NCBI RefSeq assembly: GCF_052324685.1
Contig: NC_135212.1
Span: 1-64,000, forward strand
From: Brachyhypopomus gauderio
Lineage: Eukaryota > Chordata > Actinopteri > Gymnotiformes > Hypopomidae
Length of the DNA: 64,000 nt
Direction: 5' to 3'
Below the pieces are notes generated by a model that worked only from the letters and a program-made list of their open reading frames with translations, was not told the origin of the DNA and ran no database searches. Below are positions 1-9,597 of this stretch, piece after piece. The translations under genes were made by a program, and so were the position numbers. Each line of letters begins with the position of its first letter. Within the stretch, counting starts at the first letter, position 1.

Positions 1-333
1 AGTCAGAAAGTCACTTACAAATCTGCCTTCATTCAGTAATGCAAGTTTGACTGCAGTGTATAGAAGATCACCCTTCATTAAAACGTTATCAAGATCCTGG
101 CTGTTTAAGGCATTATGTTCATTATGTACAGCTAGGAATGTAAGGGCATTACAAGTACACTGTTTTCCAACAGAGAATTCTGAATAACGTACATCACCTT
201 GAGAGTGGGACGCTTGAACAACTGTAACACGCGGGATTGTAGTAATCATTTGGGTACTTACAGAGAGGTCTTGACTTGCCTTTTTCACTTCACGCTGCTT
301 GGCTGCTTGAGATTTCTTGCTTTTTCTTCCCAT
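1..333 (-). CDS. Helentron Rep-helicase, N-terminal 111 codons (cut by window edge)
   Basis: This is the start of a second copy of the 2317-aa replicase gene at 45238-52191; position 1 corresponds to 51859 and the rest lies to the left of the window. The ATG (331-333 on the minus strand) has A at -3 and G at +4. The fragment carries the basic N-terminus ([13 protein letters not shown]) and the Gln-Cys-x-Cys-Asn-Ala motif of the cysteine-protease-like domain (Cys59/Cys61). No difference from the full copy was found here. Seen: near-identity and open frame. Inferred: a complete gene may lie to the left if the 52-kb duplication is real. Confidence 0.85.
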   Translation of the reverse strand, partial: MGRKSKKSQAAKQREVKKASQDLSVSTQMITTIPRVTVVQASHSQGDVRYSEFSVGKQCTCNALTFLAVHNEHNALNSQDLDNVLMKGDLLYTAVKLALLNEGRFVSDFLT

Positions 334-514
334 TGTATACAGACAGAGAAATTCAACAAAATGTATCAATGTGACAGATAATTGTATCAGTATAAAATAT
401 AATAATAGGGAGTGATAGGCCAACAGACAGCACACCAATGTGTTACTCAGACTGGTTGTTCAACAACAGGTTCTTTTCAGGTTGGTCTGCAATGATTCAC
501 TTGGTCAGGTGAGG

Positions 515-590
515 AAACAGGGCCTCTTTGGGCAGCTCACAAACAGGGCCTCTTTGGGCAGCTCACAAACAGGGCCTCTTGGCAGTAACA
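515..590. repeat. 26-bp tandem repeat, about 3 units
   Basis: Direct repeats of AAACAGGGCCTCTTTGGG plus CAGCTCAC, the last unit partial, lying between the Helentron start codon and the 24-bp minisatellite. The right copy is at 52372-52447 and is one base shorter in its left flank. Confidence 0.8.
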
Positions 591-614
591 GGGAGTATCA
601 CACAATCAGGGCAC

Positions 615-1300
615 TTCAGGAGTGCAGTTACGGGACACTCTGGGAGTGCAGTTACGGGGCACTCTGGGAGTGCAGATACGGGGCACTCTGGGGAGCGCAG
701 ATACGGGGCACTCTGGGAGCGCAGATACGGGGCACTCTGGGAGCGCAGTTACGGGGCACTCTGGGAGCGCAGTTACGGGGCACTCTGGGAGCGCAGTTAC
801 GGGGCACTCTGGGAGCGCAGATTACGGGGCACTCTGGGAGCGCAGATACGGGGCACTCTGCTCTGGAGCGCAGATACGGGGCACTCTGGGAGCGCAGATA
901 CGGGGCACTCTGGGGGAGCGCAGTTTACGGGGCACTCTGGGAGCGCAGTTACGGGGCACTCTGGGAGCGCAGTTACGGGGCACTCTGGGAGCGCAGGTAC
1001 GGGGCACTCTGGGAGCGCAGGGACGGGGCACTCTGGGAGCGCAGGGACGGGGCACTCTGGGAGCGCAGGGACGGGGCACTCTGGGAGCGCAGGGACGGGG
1101 CACTCTGGGAGCGCAGTTACGGGCACTCTGGAGCGCAGTTACGGGGCACTCTGGAGCGCAGTTACGGGCACTCTGGGAGCGCAGTTACGGGGCACTCTGG
1201 GAGCGCAGTTACGGGGCACTCTGGGAGCGCAGTTACGGGGCACTCTGGGAGTGCAGGGACGGAGCACTCTGGGAGCGCTGTAACACGGTACTGCAGGAGG
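615..1300. repeat. 24-bp GC-rich minisatellite, degenerate copy
   Basis: About 27 units of GGGCACTCTGGGAGCGCAG followed by TTACG, ATACG or GGACG, upstream of the Helentron gene. Because 24 is a multiple of three, long open frames appear on both strands in several phases; none is a credible gene. Many units here carry single-base or short indels (for example near 690, 820, 860, 910 and 1120), whereas the matching array at 52479-53140 is almost perfectly regular. The order of TTACG/ATACG/GGACG variants matches between copies, so these are the same array and not independent expansions. Confidence 0.9.
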
Positions 1301-1801
1301 TGCTGTGATGCGGCACTGCAGCACTTATAGTGTGCGGTAACTGAGCACTTCAGGGAGAGCAGTAACACATGCAATGTATCTTGTGGGGACAGAAAAAAAT
1401 ATATGAGATTATTATTACTGTATATTTCTTTATATTAGCTTTTTTACTTGAATGTTACTCACCGTATTACTCTCTAGAAGATTAAGCCACAAATGATATT
1501 TCATTGACTGATTCTGTATGCAAAACAAACATGCACTCATATCTACACCTCATACATGCAGACGCAAATAACCCTAACATTTTTGAAGTTTTAAATGTAA
1601 TTTCACGTAATGAAGAACGAATAAAAATAAAATTGATTGTAAAACTTTTTTGCCTAAAACATTTTTGTAAAGGGTCTGCGATGACGTAATTCCATGGTCA
1701 AATTTAGGTGTAAAACCAGGTCACGTTAACGTTTGCCGTTTTAGACATCTTTATCGATACAAGTAGCGGATGTGTGTGAAAAGTAAACTGAAGCATAACT
1801 A
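1300..1801. other. Unassigned AT-rich interval
   Basis: AT-rich, with no coding or RNA signal that I can support. A 61-codon open frame at 1504 is not preserved in the right copy, where a one-base T-run difference near 1592 breaks it. Confidence 0.6.
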
Positions 1802-3118
1802 TTAACCCTCTGACGCATAGTGGTCACTACAGTGGACAGCTGTTTAAATGTCATTTTCTCCTATGGTGAAAGGTTTCTATGTGAAATTGCATATCAGCAT
1901 TTAGAATGCTCTCTGCTGCCACCCTCCATTTAGGTGTATTCAGTGGTTAGTTGTTGTAACTCCAAGTAAACCTCCTCTGAATCCAAGATGGCCAACAGAC
2001 AGCCACACTTGTTGAACACTGCTGGAATATCTTGTCAATCTTTCTATTCTAGGAGAACCATAGAGGTAAAAAAAATATGGTGACATACAGGAGTATCTAA
2101 GTAACAATACTATTCTTTCTTTTAGTTTTGAAAAAAATATTTCAAATAAGTAGGAATTTATGATTAACCATGTGTCTAACCATTTGTCATTTATAGACCA
2201 CAAGTGCAGCAAAGAATAGGGAAAGCTATAGAATAGTGCAGGAAGTTTCATTTGACTCCAGTGATGATGAGTATAGTGACAACAGCAATGATGAGTGAGT
2301 GGCTGCCACAGAACAACAGAGATGAGGATGCTGACAATCAAGATGATGAGGGGCGGGATGATGGGAGACAGGATGATGAGGGGGGCAGGATGATGATGAG
2401 GGACAGGAGGATGAGGGGCAGGATGATGAGGGGCAGGATGATGAGGGGCAGGATGATGAGGGGCAGGAGGATGAGGGGCAGGATGATGATGAGGGGTAGG
2501 ATGATGGGGGGGACAGGATGATGATGAGGGGCAGGATGATGATGGGGACAGGATGATGATGATGAGGGGCAGGATGATGATGGGGACAGGATGATGATGG
2601 GGACAGGATGATGATGATGAGGGGCAGGATGATGATGGGGACAGGATGATGATGGGGACAGGATGATGATGGGGACAGGATGATGATGAGGGGCAGAATG
2701 ATGATGATGAGGGGCAGGATGATGATGATGAGGGGCAGGATGATGATGATGAGGGGCAGGATGATGATGGGGACAGGATGATGATGGGGACAGGATGATG
2801 ATGAGGGGCAGGATAATGATGAGGGGCAGGATGATGGGGGGACAGGATGATGGGGGGACAGGATGATGATGCATAACAATGAAATGAATGCTCATGGATT
2901 TATGATAAAATTTAATTACATTCATTCTTCCATTAAGTTTATACAGTTTTATTTGAGTGCTTAAGCACATGTAGTCCACTGTGGTGGACATGTCTGTAAC
3001 TTTCTGAAAAAATGAAGATTTTGGGAAAAAAGTTTATATTTGTTTTTGCATGCCCTATAAAGTGTAAAAACAGATTAGAATGACTCAGTATTTCATAATT
3101 CATGCATCAGAGGGTCAA
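1802..3118. mobile_element. Non-autonomous piggyBac-like element
   Basis: The left end is TTAA then CCCTCTGACGCATAG; the right end is CATGCATCAGAGGG then TCAA. The ends form a 14-bp inverted repeat with one mismatch, and the TTAA/TCAA flanks suggest a TTAA target duplication with one substituted base. Subterminal inverted sequences (GGTCACTACAGTGGAC; GTCCACTGTGGTGGAC) strengthen the pairing. Inside, 2245-2310 reads as a short acidic peptide (SFDSSDDEYSDNSNDE then stop), like the acidic N-terminus of fish piggyBac transposases. No DDE domain remains; its place is taken by a GATGAGGGG-type minisatellite. Confidence 0.65.
2330..2872. repeat. GATGATGAGGGGCAG-type minisatellite
   Basis: Imperfect 12-18 bp units mixing GATGATGAGGGGCAG, GATGATGATGGGGACAG and related forms, inside the piggyBac-like element. 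The plus strand is G+A-rich with almost no pyrimidine runs. One frame is acidic Asp/Glu/Gly/Gln; the minus strand gives long His/Pro/Ser/Ile frames that are by-products. It probably grew from an acidic codon tract. The right copy (54180-54722) looks identical. Confidence 0.85.
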
Positions 3119-3281
3119 TGTATACAAAATGTAATTTATCTATGATTCTTTCAAAAGGTTTTACTTTCTGCGCAGCTACCAAAACATTAGCCAGACAATA
3201 AGTAATGCGACATTGCTCAACTATTTGCGTCCAAGTTTAGCCAACAGGCAGCTGCTTGAAGGAAGCATATTAGCCAGCTAA
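3119..3281. other. Short interval before the 271-bp repeats
   Basis: No gene or repeat recognised. Confidence 0.4.
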
Positions 3282-3820
3282 CGCTCCTAACTAGCTAGTT
3301 AGGTTTTAGCTTAAACTTTTTTTAAACGCTGATATAGCTAGTTGTGTGTATACATATCGAATAACGTTTTAAATCTTTAAAACGCCGTTGCGCGACAGCG
3401 AATTTTTACCTCAGGCAACGTTAGCACAAAGCTAACCTAGCTGGGTAAATAAGCTAACTTTAGTGTATTACGAAGGTATATGTATACTGATACTTTGTTT
3501 TACAATATTCACAATTACATTAACTTACAGGAATAAATGACAATCCTCCGAACGCTCCTAACTAGCTAGTTAGGTTTTAGCTTAAACGTTTTAAAGCTGA
3601 TATAGCTAGTTGTGTGTATACATATCGAATAACGTTTTAAATCTTTAAAACGCCGTTGCGCGACAGCGAATTTTTACCTCAGGTAACGTTAGCACAAAGC
3701 TAACCTAGCTGGGTAAATAAGCTAACTTTGGTGTATTACGAAGGTATATGTATATTGATACTTTGTTTTACAATATTCACAATTACATTAACTTACATGA
3801 ATAGATGACAATTCTCCAAA
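3282..3820. repeat. 271-bp direct tandem duplication with an 18-bp palindrome
   Basis: Two units (3282-3552 and 3553-3820) differ by small indels and a few substitutions. Each begins with the perfect palindrome CCTAACTAGCTAGTTAGG and contains CGCCGTTGCGCGACAGCG and a TTAGCACAAAGCTAACCTAGC inverted-repeat-like tract. The position is 2.4 kb upstream of the RPA-like gene A start codon. A regulatory role is possible but unproven. The right copy is 55132-55670. Confidence 0.85.
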
Positions 3821-3829
3821 CGCTGACCG

Positions 3830-4110
3830 ACTGAACCAACAATAAACTCCACTTCTCTCTCTCGTCGCATAAGCACAAAGACAGTTTGACTTCTCTCTCT
3901 CCTCGCCCAAGCAAACAGAAGACAGCTAAACGCTAAGAACTCGAGTTTGGGTTGTTGCGATGGATGACATCATTCGCCCAACAACGGACTACAAAATCGG
4001 CCAATCAGCACACTGTACATTCTCCCTTCTCTACCAATCTTAGCGAGGAAGCGAGACTCGTTAGACACCGCAGTCTGCAGAAGCGACGCAGTGACAGTAG
4101 TACATTAAAC
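3830..4110 (+). promoter_or_regulatory. Promoter-like segment upstream of RPA-like gene A
   Basis: Richer in CG than its surroundings, with pyrimidine tracts (CTCTCTCTCGTCG, CTCTCTCTCCTCG), a CRE-like TGACATCA at 3965, and CCAAT motifs at 4011 (GGCCAATCAGCA) and 4034. A splice donor (AAAAG|GTAAAT) at 4717 could end a non-coding first exon that joins to the acceptor at 6207-6208 just ahead of the gene A start codon. All of this is motif-based; transcription could run either way. Confidence 0.35.
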
Positions 4111-5287
4111 ATCTAACAGTACCTTGATAATAAACTGACCACTGATAGACTCAGTCTAACTTTAATTAAAGAAATGTTACAATTGTGACTGACGGACAGA
4201 TTTTCACAGTTATAGTATTAAAAATGGCTAAACTGAATATAGTGTCTGTTATTATAAATGTCAGATATAATGGGATAAACGGGTTAAACTGAAAATAATT
4301 TGGAAATACATGTCTGATTTTGGAACAACAGATTATATTTGTAGGCTATTTGGCCATGGGGTATCTGACTGTTAAACATAGTCTGGGTTACTTTATACAG
4401 CTCCAAATTAGTGTTTCTTCATGGAGTCAGATCATGAATCAGCTTAGCAAGACGTTTCAGAATTTTTAAAGCAACTATTCATACTGGATGCCTGTTTTAT
4501 TATGTCTTTACTGTCGTAGTGTCATGAAGTCAGAAGTGGAATTTGCTTAGCAACACCTATCGGATTTTCTGTTTTCATAAAGCAACTATTACCATAGGAT
4601 GTCACAGTTTTATTATGTCTCATTCAGAAATAAACAGCTTTATCTTCGATCACTCTCACTAATCTTTACCATTTCGAGATCAGAAGCCAACGTCAAGAAA
4701 TAACTGAATAGAAAAGGTAAATTCTCATATTTCTGTTTTCTTTTTTATGTTGAAGGTTTATACTGGCTAAAAATATAAATGTATGTAGTATCACAAAACA
4801 TAACTAACTATATTTCTTTAACTGATAGTAAATTATTTGGAAAATTTTAATTGACTTTAATTAAACTTATTAGCCTAGTAATGTGATGACAACGTGTCTC
4901 ATTTTGTTCGTTAATTATGAAAGTGATCTTAGCTGAAAGAATTTTGTTAGAATTTTTTTTCGTTGTTCAGGTTGTTAATATAATCTGTGTGTAGGCCTCC
5001 CGGGTCCTGAATATTACCTCAGAATAGAGGATAACAGTTTAACGCAGATGAATAATTTCCCGTGTAACTGAGTATGACCAGAAACAATAGCCCAAAGTGC
5101 GCAGTAGTGTCTTTATAACGTCGAGTTTAAAACATTTTGAGTGACATTGATAGGCTAATACATTAATCAATGGATGTAAAATGTGTTTTTTATGTTGTTG
5201 CGATCAAAATGATTATATCTATGCTGTGTTCGTCACAACTGGACTCAAACTTCGAGAAAGCCTTTGTACTCAAATAGACAGACCGAT
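4111..5287. other. Putative 5' UTR and intron of RPA-like gene A
   Basis: AT-rich sequence without a credible coding frame. The donor at 4717 and the acceptor at 6208 suggest one intron of about 1.5 kb. No known repeat was recognised. Confidence 0.35.
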
Positions 5288-8200
5288 ATTTCAGTAGCAT
5301 TAAGTAAAACCCGTCGAATACATAAAATAGGGGTATAGTAAAAACCTAATTAATTTCCCCTTATAGCCTAAATAAGGTCTGGTAAGGATTTTGGTGTTTG
5401 GCCATATCAGAACCACAAGATCTATTTGAACAAGCTCCGGCAACAATATAGAAGTTAAATCATATTGTTCTTTTCGATTCATTAGCCTATCCGATGTAGC
5501 AAGTGTCATAGCTAGAGGTTGATTACAGCATCAGCGCTCATCTTACTCGTTCCGCCAGCATTTTCCGCAGCGACGAAATGTAACTTATTAATGCGGTAGT
5601 CTTGAGGTTTCGTCTCTCAAACACAGTGGTGTCTAAGAGCCGGTAGCTCACTGAAGTAGCTACACTTCTGGATAAATACACTACTGGATAAACCGGCAAA
5701 ATTAAAACAATGACATTGTGCTTCCATTTGTCTTACATTTCTGCACTTATGAATGTAGCCGTTTACTTTAGGCAATTATTGAACTGTTTAGCCTCCGAAT
5801 TCGATTAAAACGGCATCGATGAGCTCGCAAAGTAGGCTATAGTATGTCTATTTTTTTATGTCAATAGGCGGTATTCGTTTGGTCGTCAGATTTCCATTAC
5901 TTATTTTAGATAAATAAGATAGTGGTAGTGATTGGTATCGACTGAATAAAACAAGGGACCTGGTGACTTGAAGTCTGGGGATTCGACCTTTTATGAGCAC
6001 AGCGGCAAGGCAATTACTGCATTTCGAATAAAGTAAAGCTCAGCACACAGTTATATAAATATCTTACTTTCCTTTTTATAAAACGACTACCTTATGACAA
6101 GAAGTTGGAACAATAACGTCTTTATTTAAATCACATAACTTTCATTTGAACAGAAAACTTGCATTTCCTTTCTACAAAACTACAGTATTGTTTCTCTTTC
6201 CTCCCCAGCAGGGCTCATCACAATGGCAACTGTATCTGAAGCACTAAGCAAAAGCACCACCCCATACAGTAGACCACCAGCTGTAAAAGTCAAGTGCGTT
6301 TTTAAAAAAAGTGTAGACCGTGCTACAGGTTTTAGTTTCAACGCGGACCAAGTGACTGTAGCTTCATCCAAACATTATATTCATTTTGGCGCTACTGATG
6401 GCCAACAGGCAATTAAAGTGGTCATCAATTTGGACTACCAGTCCAATCACATCAACATGGAGGAGGGGGGGTTTATATTATTAAAGGTTATGCAGTTATT
6501 AAAGAAAAGAAAACAGGGCAGGACTTTTTTTTAATCACCAAAGACACCAAAATCTTCAGAACCGGCATTTTTGATGTGTCCATGGAGGCAGAACAAAGGG
6601 CGATCCGGGTCGTCGAGCCTCTAAGTGTGCCAACGGAAATAGGAGAAAAGACTCCAGAAAACCATCTTGCTACCCTGAAGGGAACAGTGGACACTGTAAG
6701 TTATACTACATTGTGTTCACTTAAACAGTTGTGCACGCGTGTGTACTTGTTGCCAAACAATCACCAGTGGTGTAACAGAATGTATTTCAAAATCTCTGGA
6801 TAATTATGAACAAGTTCAGGTGTGGGTTAATTAGTGATATCTAAGCTACAAGGAGGAAAATGCATAAGGCTGGGTAGTTTCTGGAACAATAAATTACATT
6901 TTACTCTATGAAGGATACAGGAGTCATTTGCACTGCCAAAAATGCTACTTGGAATAAGTACTTAAAATGTAATCAATTTGTTATTCAATTGAATTTGATT
7001 TTACTATAAAATTGGTCTTTTTTAACACCCAATTTTCTTGCTGCCTATTAAGATACATTTTTGTACAGTGTATACTTTTGCAGACATGTACAGTGCAAAT
7101 TTGTCTTGATTTATTGTCAGGTGAGTGCACCTCGACGAGTCAAACTTCACGAGGGGGATGTGCCCATTGTAGACCTCTCCCTTGCGGATGGGTACAGGAG
7201 AGTGCAAGTGTCCCTTTGGAGGGAGACTGCCCTGAATGCCATTCATGAAGGCCAGCAGATAACAATCACCCACCTCCGCTGGACAACTGATAAATCTGTG
7301 GGCTACAAATGGAACTCTACATCCTACACAACCATAAAGGTGAAAAAAAAGTTATGCGATTATTATTTTCAAACATTTAATATATTTTACATGACAGCTT
7401 CAGTAAATACACTCAAGTATTAAAATGTATGTGACAATATAATAAAAATGCAATAATGCCTATAAAGAAACCTGCAAACTAAGTGAAAGTTAGGATTGTT
7501 TACACTGCATTTTCTTGTTAGTCAATTTAAGCAGCAACATTGTATATAGGCCTAATATTGTTATCCATTAATGTAATTGTAAGATGTTTACCTATATGGT
7601 GATCAAACCATTTCAACATAAATACACATCTTGTTATTCGCATACTTACCAAACAAAAAAAAATCAATGCCTAAAATAATAGGCCAACTTTATATTAACA
7701 TTATGTTTATAATAATTAACATATTATATTAATTATGTGGGAAATTTCACGATATTTCTCATGCAACATTTTACTTGCTGTCTGTCTGAATCCAAGTCTG
7801 AAGTCGCGATACCCTTAGCTGGCTCCGTGAGCAGTTATTCTTTCGCAGTTTCCTCATTTGGGAAAGCACTGTCATTGCCTGATGTAATCACGAAAATGAA
7901 CAGAACATTAAAAATGCATTCGAACCAATGTGAATGACACAAGCTAGCAGCAAAGTAGCTAATGCTAATGTTATTTCAAATTGCTTAAAAAAAACAAGAA
8001 ATCTGGCCATGACTTTAAATAAAACAGCAGGCAGCTGCTGTAGACAGCTACGTTAATGGCTACGTGTTTTAGCTACCTGCGCTTTACTATGCGTAATGGG
8101 TGAGGATTTTTTGTCATTGGAAAATATCCCCCAATTTCTTTTGAGTTTGTATGTTAAAAGTTAATCGATATGCTGTATCTCCACTCACATGTTCGTCTCT

Positions 8201-8710
8201 GCCCATAAACAAATGCGGGGATCCGATCACGTGACTCGCGAAGCAGCGGAGCCGAATCTTTAGCACTAAGCGTTCGCTTGTTGAAAATAGCGAAGACAAA
8301 AATAACGGATTTTTCACAGCCTACATCTCTGTGGGATCATAATAGGCCACACTCCTTTATAACTGTACATAGTTTAAAGTTATTTTTAATGGGATCAAAA
8401 GTCACTCATATGCATTCATTGAGACGACTCAAGTAACTGCACAATTTTACAGTTCTACAACGCAATAACTGAAAGTATTGATACCTTTTTTGTTTGGTTT
8501 CATTTACATTTTACATTTACGGCATTTTGCAGATGCCCTTATCCAGAGCGACTTACATTTTTATCTCATTTTTATTGAGGGTTTAGGCCTCAGTCATGGC
8601 CTCAGGCCTGGAAATCAAACCCACAACCCTCCGGTCACAAGATCAGTTCCCTAACCACCAGGCCACGACTGCCTTTCACTCTTCTGTGTGAACACATGAC
8701 ATCCTAAGAT
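5288..8710 (+). repeat. RPA-like duplication unit A (paralogous to 9598-12935)
   Basis: About 3.4 kb with a diverged second copy starting at 9598, covering upstream sequence, exons 1-2 and most of the following intron. Similarity starts at ACCGATATTTCAGTAGCATT in both units. Divergence from unit B is easily visible, unlike the near-identity of the 52-kb duplication, so this tandem gene duplication is much older. Confidence 0.8.
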
Positions 8711-9018
8711 ACATTCATCTATCTTTATAGCAGTGCACATAGTTGAAAAATCCTTGTTCTAACTGGTATTTTTCTTGTAACTCTTTTCTATTACAGGAAA
8801 GTGAAGAGGGCCCAAAAACAGAACGTGTCAAAATAATAGGATTAGTGGAAAAAGACCAGCACGTTCTGCTGATGACAGAAAAAGAGGAGGAACTGGTCAT
8901 TGAATGGGAAGTAATAAAAAATGCATTCAATGACATTTCACTACATGAATTTGTATACATGCTCCCTGTAGAGTGCCAAGCTAAAATTAAACAAAACAAA
9001 ATAATTGAAATACTATGA
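6223..9018 (+). CDS. RPA-like OB-fold ssDNA-binding protein, gene A (left copy, one-base frameshift in a G tract)
   Basis: Three coding exons: 6223-6695, 7121-7339 and 8797-9018, all phase 0, with donors GTAAGT and GTGAAA and acceptors TTATTGTCAG and TCTATTACAG; another acceptor (CCTCCCCAG) lies 14 nt before the ATG. The product is about 304 aa. Exon 1 has an OB-like half (FSFNADQVTVASS, then IIKGYAVIKEKKTG). Exon 2 has a clear RPA70-type OB core (VKLHEGDVPIVDLSLADG, RVQVSLWRETA, EGQQITITHLRW). Exon 3 encodes an acidic tail ending in TGA. In the family such proteins bind single-stranded DNA, and RPA-like genes accompany some Helitrons. The G tract at 6465-6471 has 7 G; 8 keeps the frame and the right copy has 9, so consensus error or a variable homopolymer is as likely as a dead gene. 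It points away from the Helentron gene. Confidence 0.7.
7340..8796. other. Last intron of gene A, with a conserved block at 7775-7878
   Basis: Besides the SINE, this intron holds a block (7775-7878 and flanks) almost identical to 11775-11878 in gene B, while nearby intron sequence has diverged. On the minus strand the block is bounded by a good acceptor (TTCGTGATTACATCAG) and a donor (GTAAAA) and is open in one phase. It is followed in the minus direction's upstream side by CpG-rich sequence with CACGTG near 8230. See findings. Confidence 0.4.
8501..8674 (-). mobile_element. tRNA-derived SINE in the last intron of gene A
   Basis: On the minus strand it starts GGCAGTCGTGGCCTGGTGG, with a tRNA A-box-like GTGGCCTGGTGGTTAG, a B-box-like GGTTGTGGGTTTGATT and the common teleost tail GTAAGTCGCTCTGGATAAGG ... 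GCCGTAAATGTAAAATGTAAATG. The related intron of gene B lacks it (12895-12910 reads straight through), which gives a natural empty site. The right copy is 60353-60526. Confidence 0.85.
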
Positions 9019-9271
9019 AAAGTTTATAAGAAACATGTTCTTGTTTAAATAATTCAGTTTTAAATATTGTAAGTTGTTCAATGTGTTTGTTATGTAGTCC
9101 TATAGTTTTTTAATATGAACTCCCTTTCTTGTTCAAAACATGATTTGAAATTTTAAATAGATATAAAAAATATATGATACAACAGATATTTTCAGTTTAT
9201 ATTGATATAATATTGTCTTTTCATAATTAATATTAATTAAACAATTTGTGTGCTGATATTCTAGTAAAAAG
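9019..9271. other. 3' flank of gene A
   Basis: Very AT-rich. A possible ATTAAA polyadenylation signal lies at 9236-9241; nothing else recognised. Confidence 0.35.
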
Positions 9272-9590
9272 GTTTACATGCTGTTACAACAATCCACTTT
9301 TTTATCTCTTCTTTTTCATCCTGTGCTGTTCACCCATTGTCTTCGATTCATTTTTCACTACCTTAATTTTTCTCTGCATTCAATGCCTTTTCTGATATTA
9401 CCCTCAATATCACTATATGGAAAATCTGGTTTGATATCAATAAAGGTCCAATTATTTTTCACCACTCATGCAATATTCATCCTTTTTTCATTCCTTCATC
9501 TTTCCATAGGAACAATATAGATTGAACAACTAAATCTGCTGAACTGATTCAACTGTTTATATGCTAAACATGGTGTTATATGGTCTTTAT
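9272..9590 (+). mobile_element. Diverged fragment of the satellite-bearing element family
   Basis: Contains TTTACATGCTGTTAC, CTTCTTTTTCATCC, TTTTTCACTACCTT, CAACTAAATCTGCTG and ATGGTGTTATATGGTCT in the order seen in the 5' part of the elements at 14595-42950, but diverged and without ends. It sits exactly between RPA-like units A and B. The right copy is 61124-61444. Confidence 0.7.
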
Positions 9591-9597
9591 ATATGGA

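Noticed and set aside
440..1330. Long plus- and minus-strand open frames of 200-300 codons in the 24-bp minisatellite (also 52298-53191)
   Set aside because: Several frames are open at once on both strands because the unit is 24 bp; no start context or composition like a protein, and frames differ between the two copies.
2226..2991. His/Pro/Ser/Ile-rich minus-strand frames of 217 codons (also 54076-54841)
   Set aside because: By-products of the GATGAGG minisatellite.
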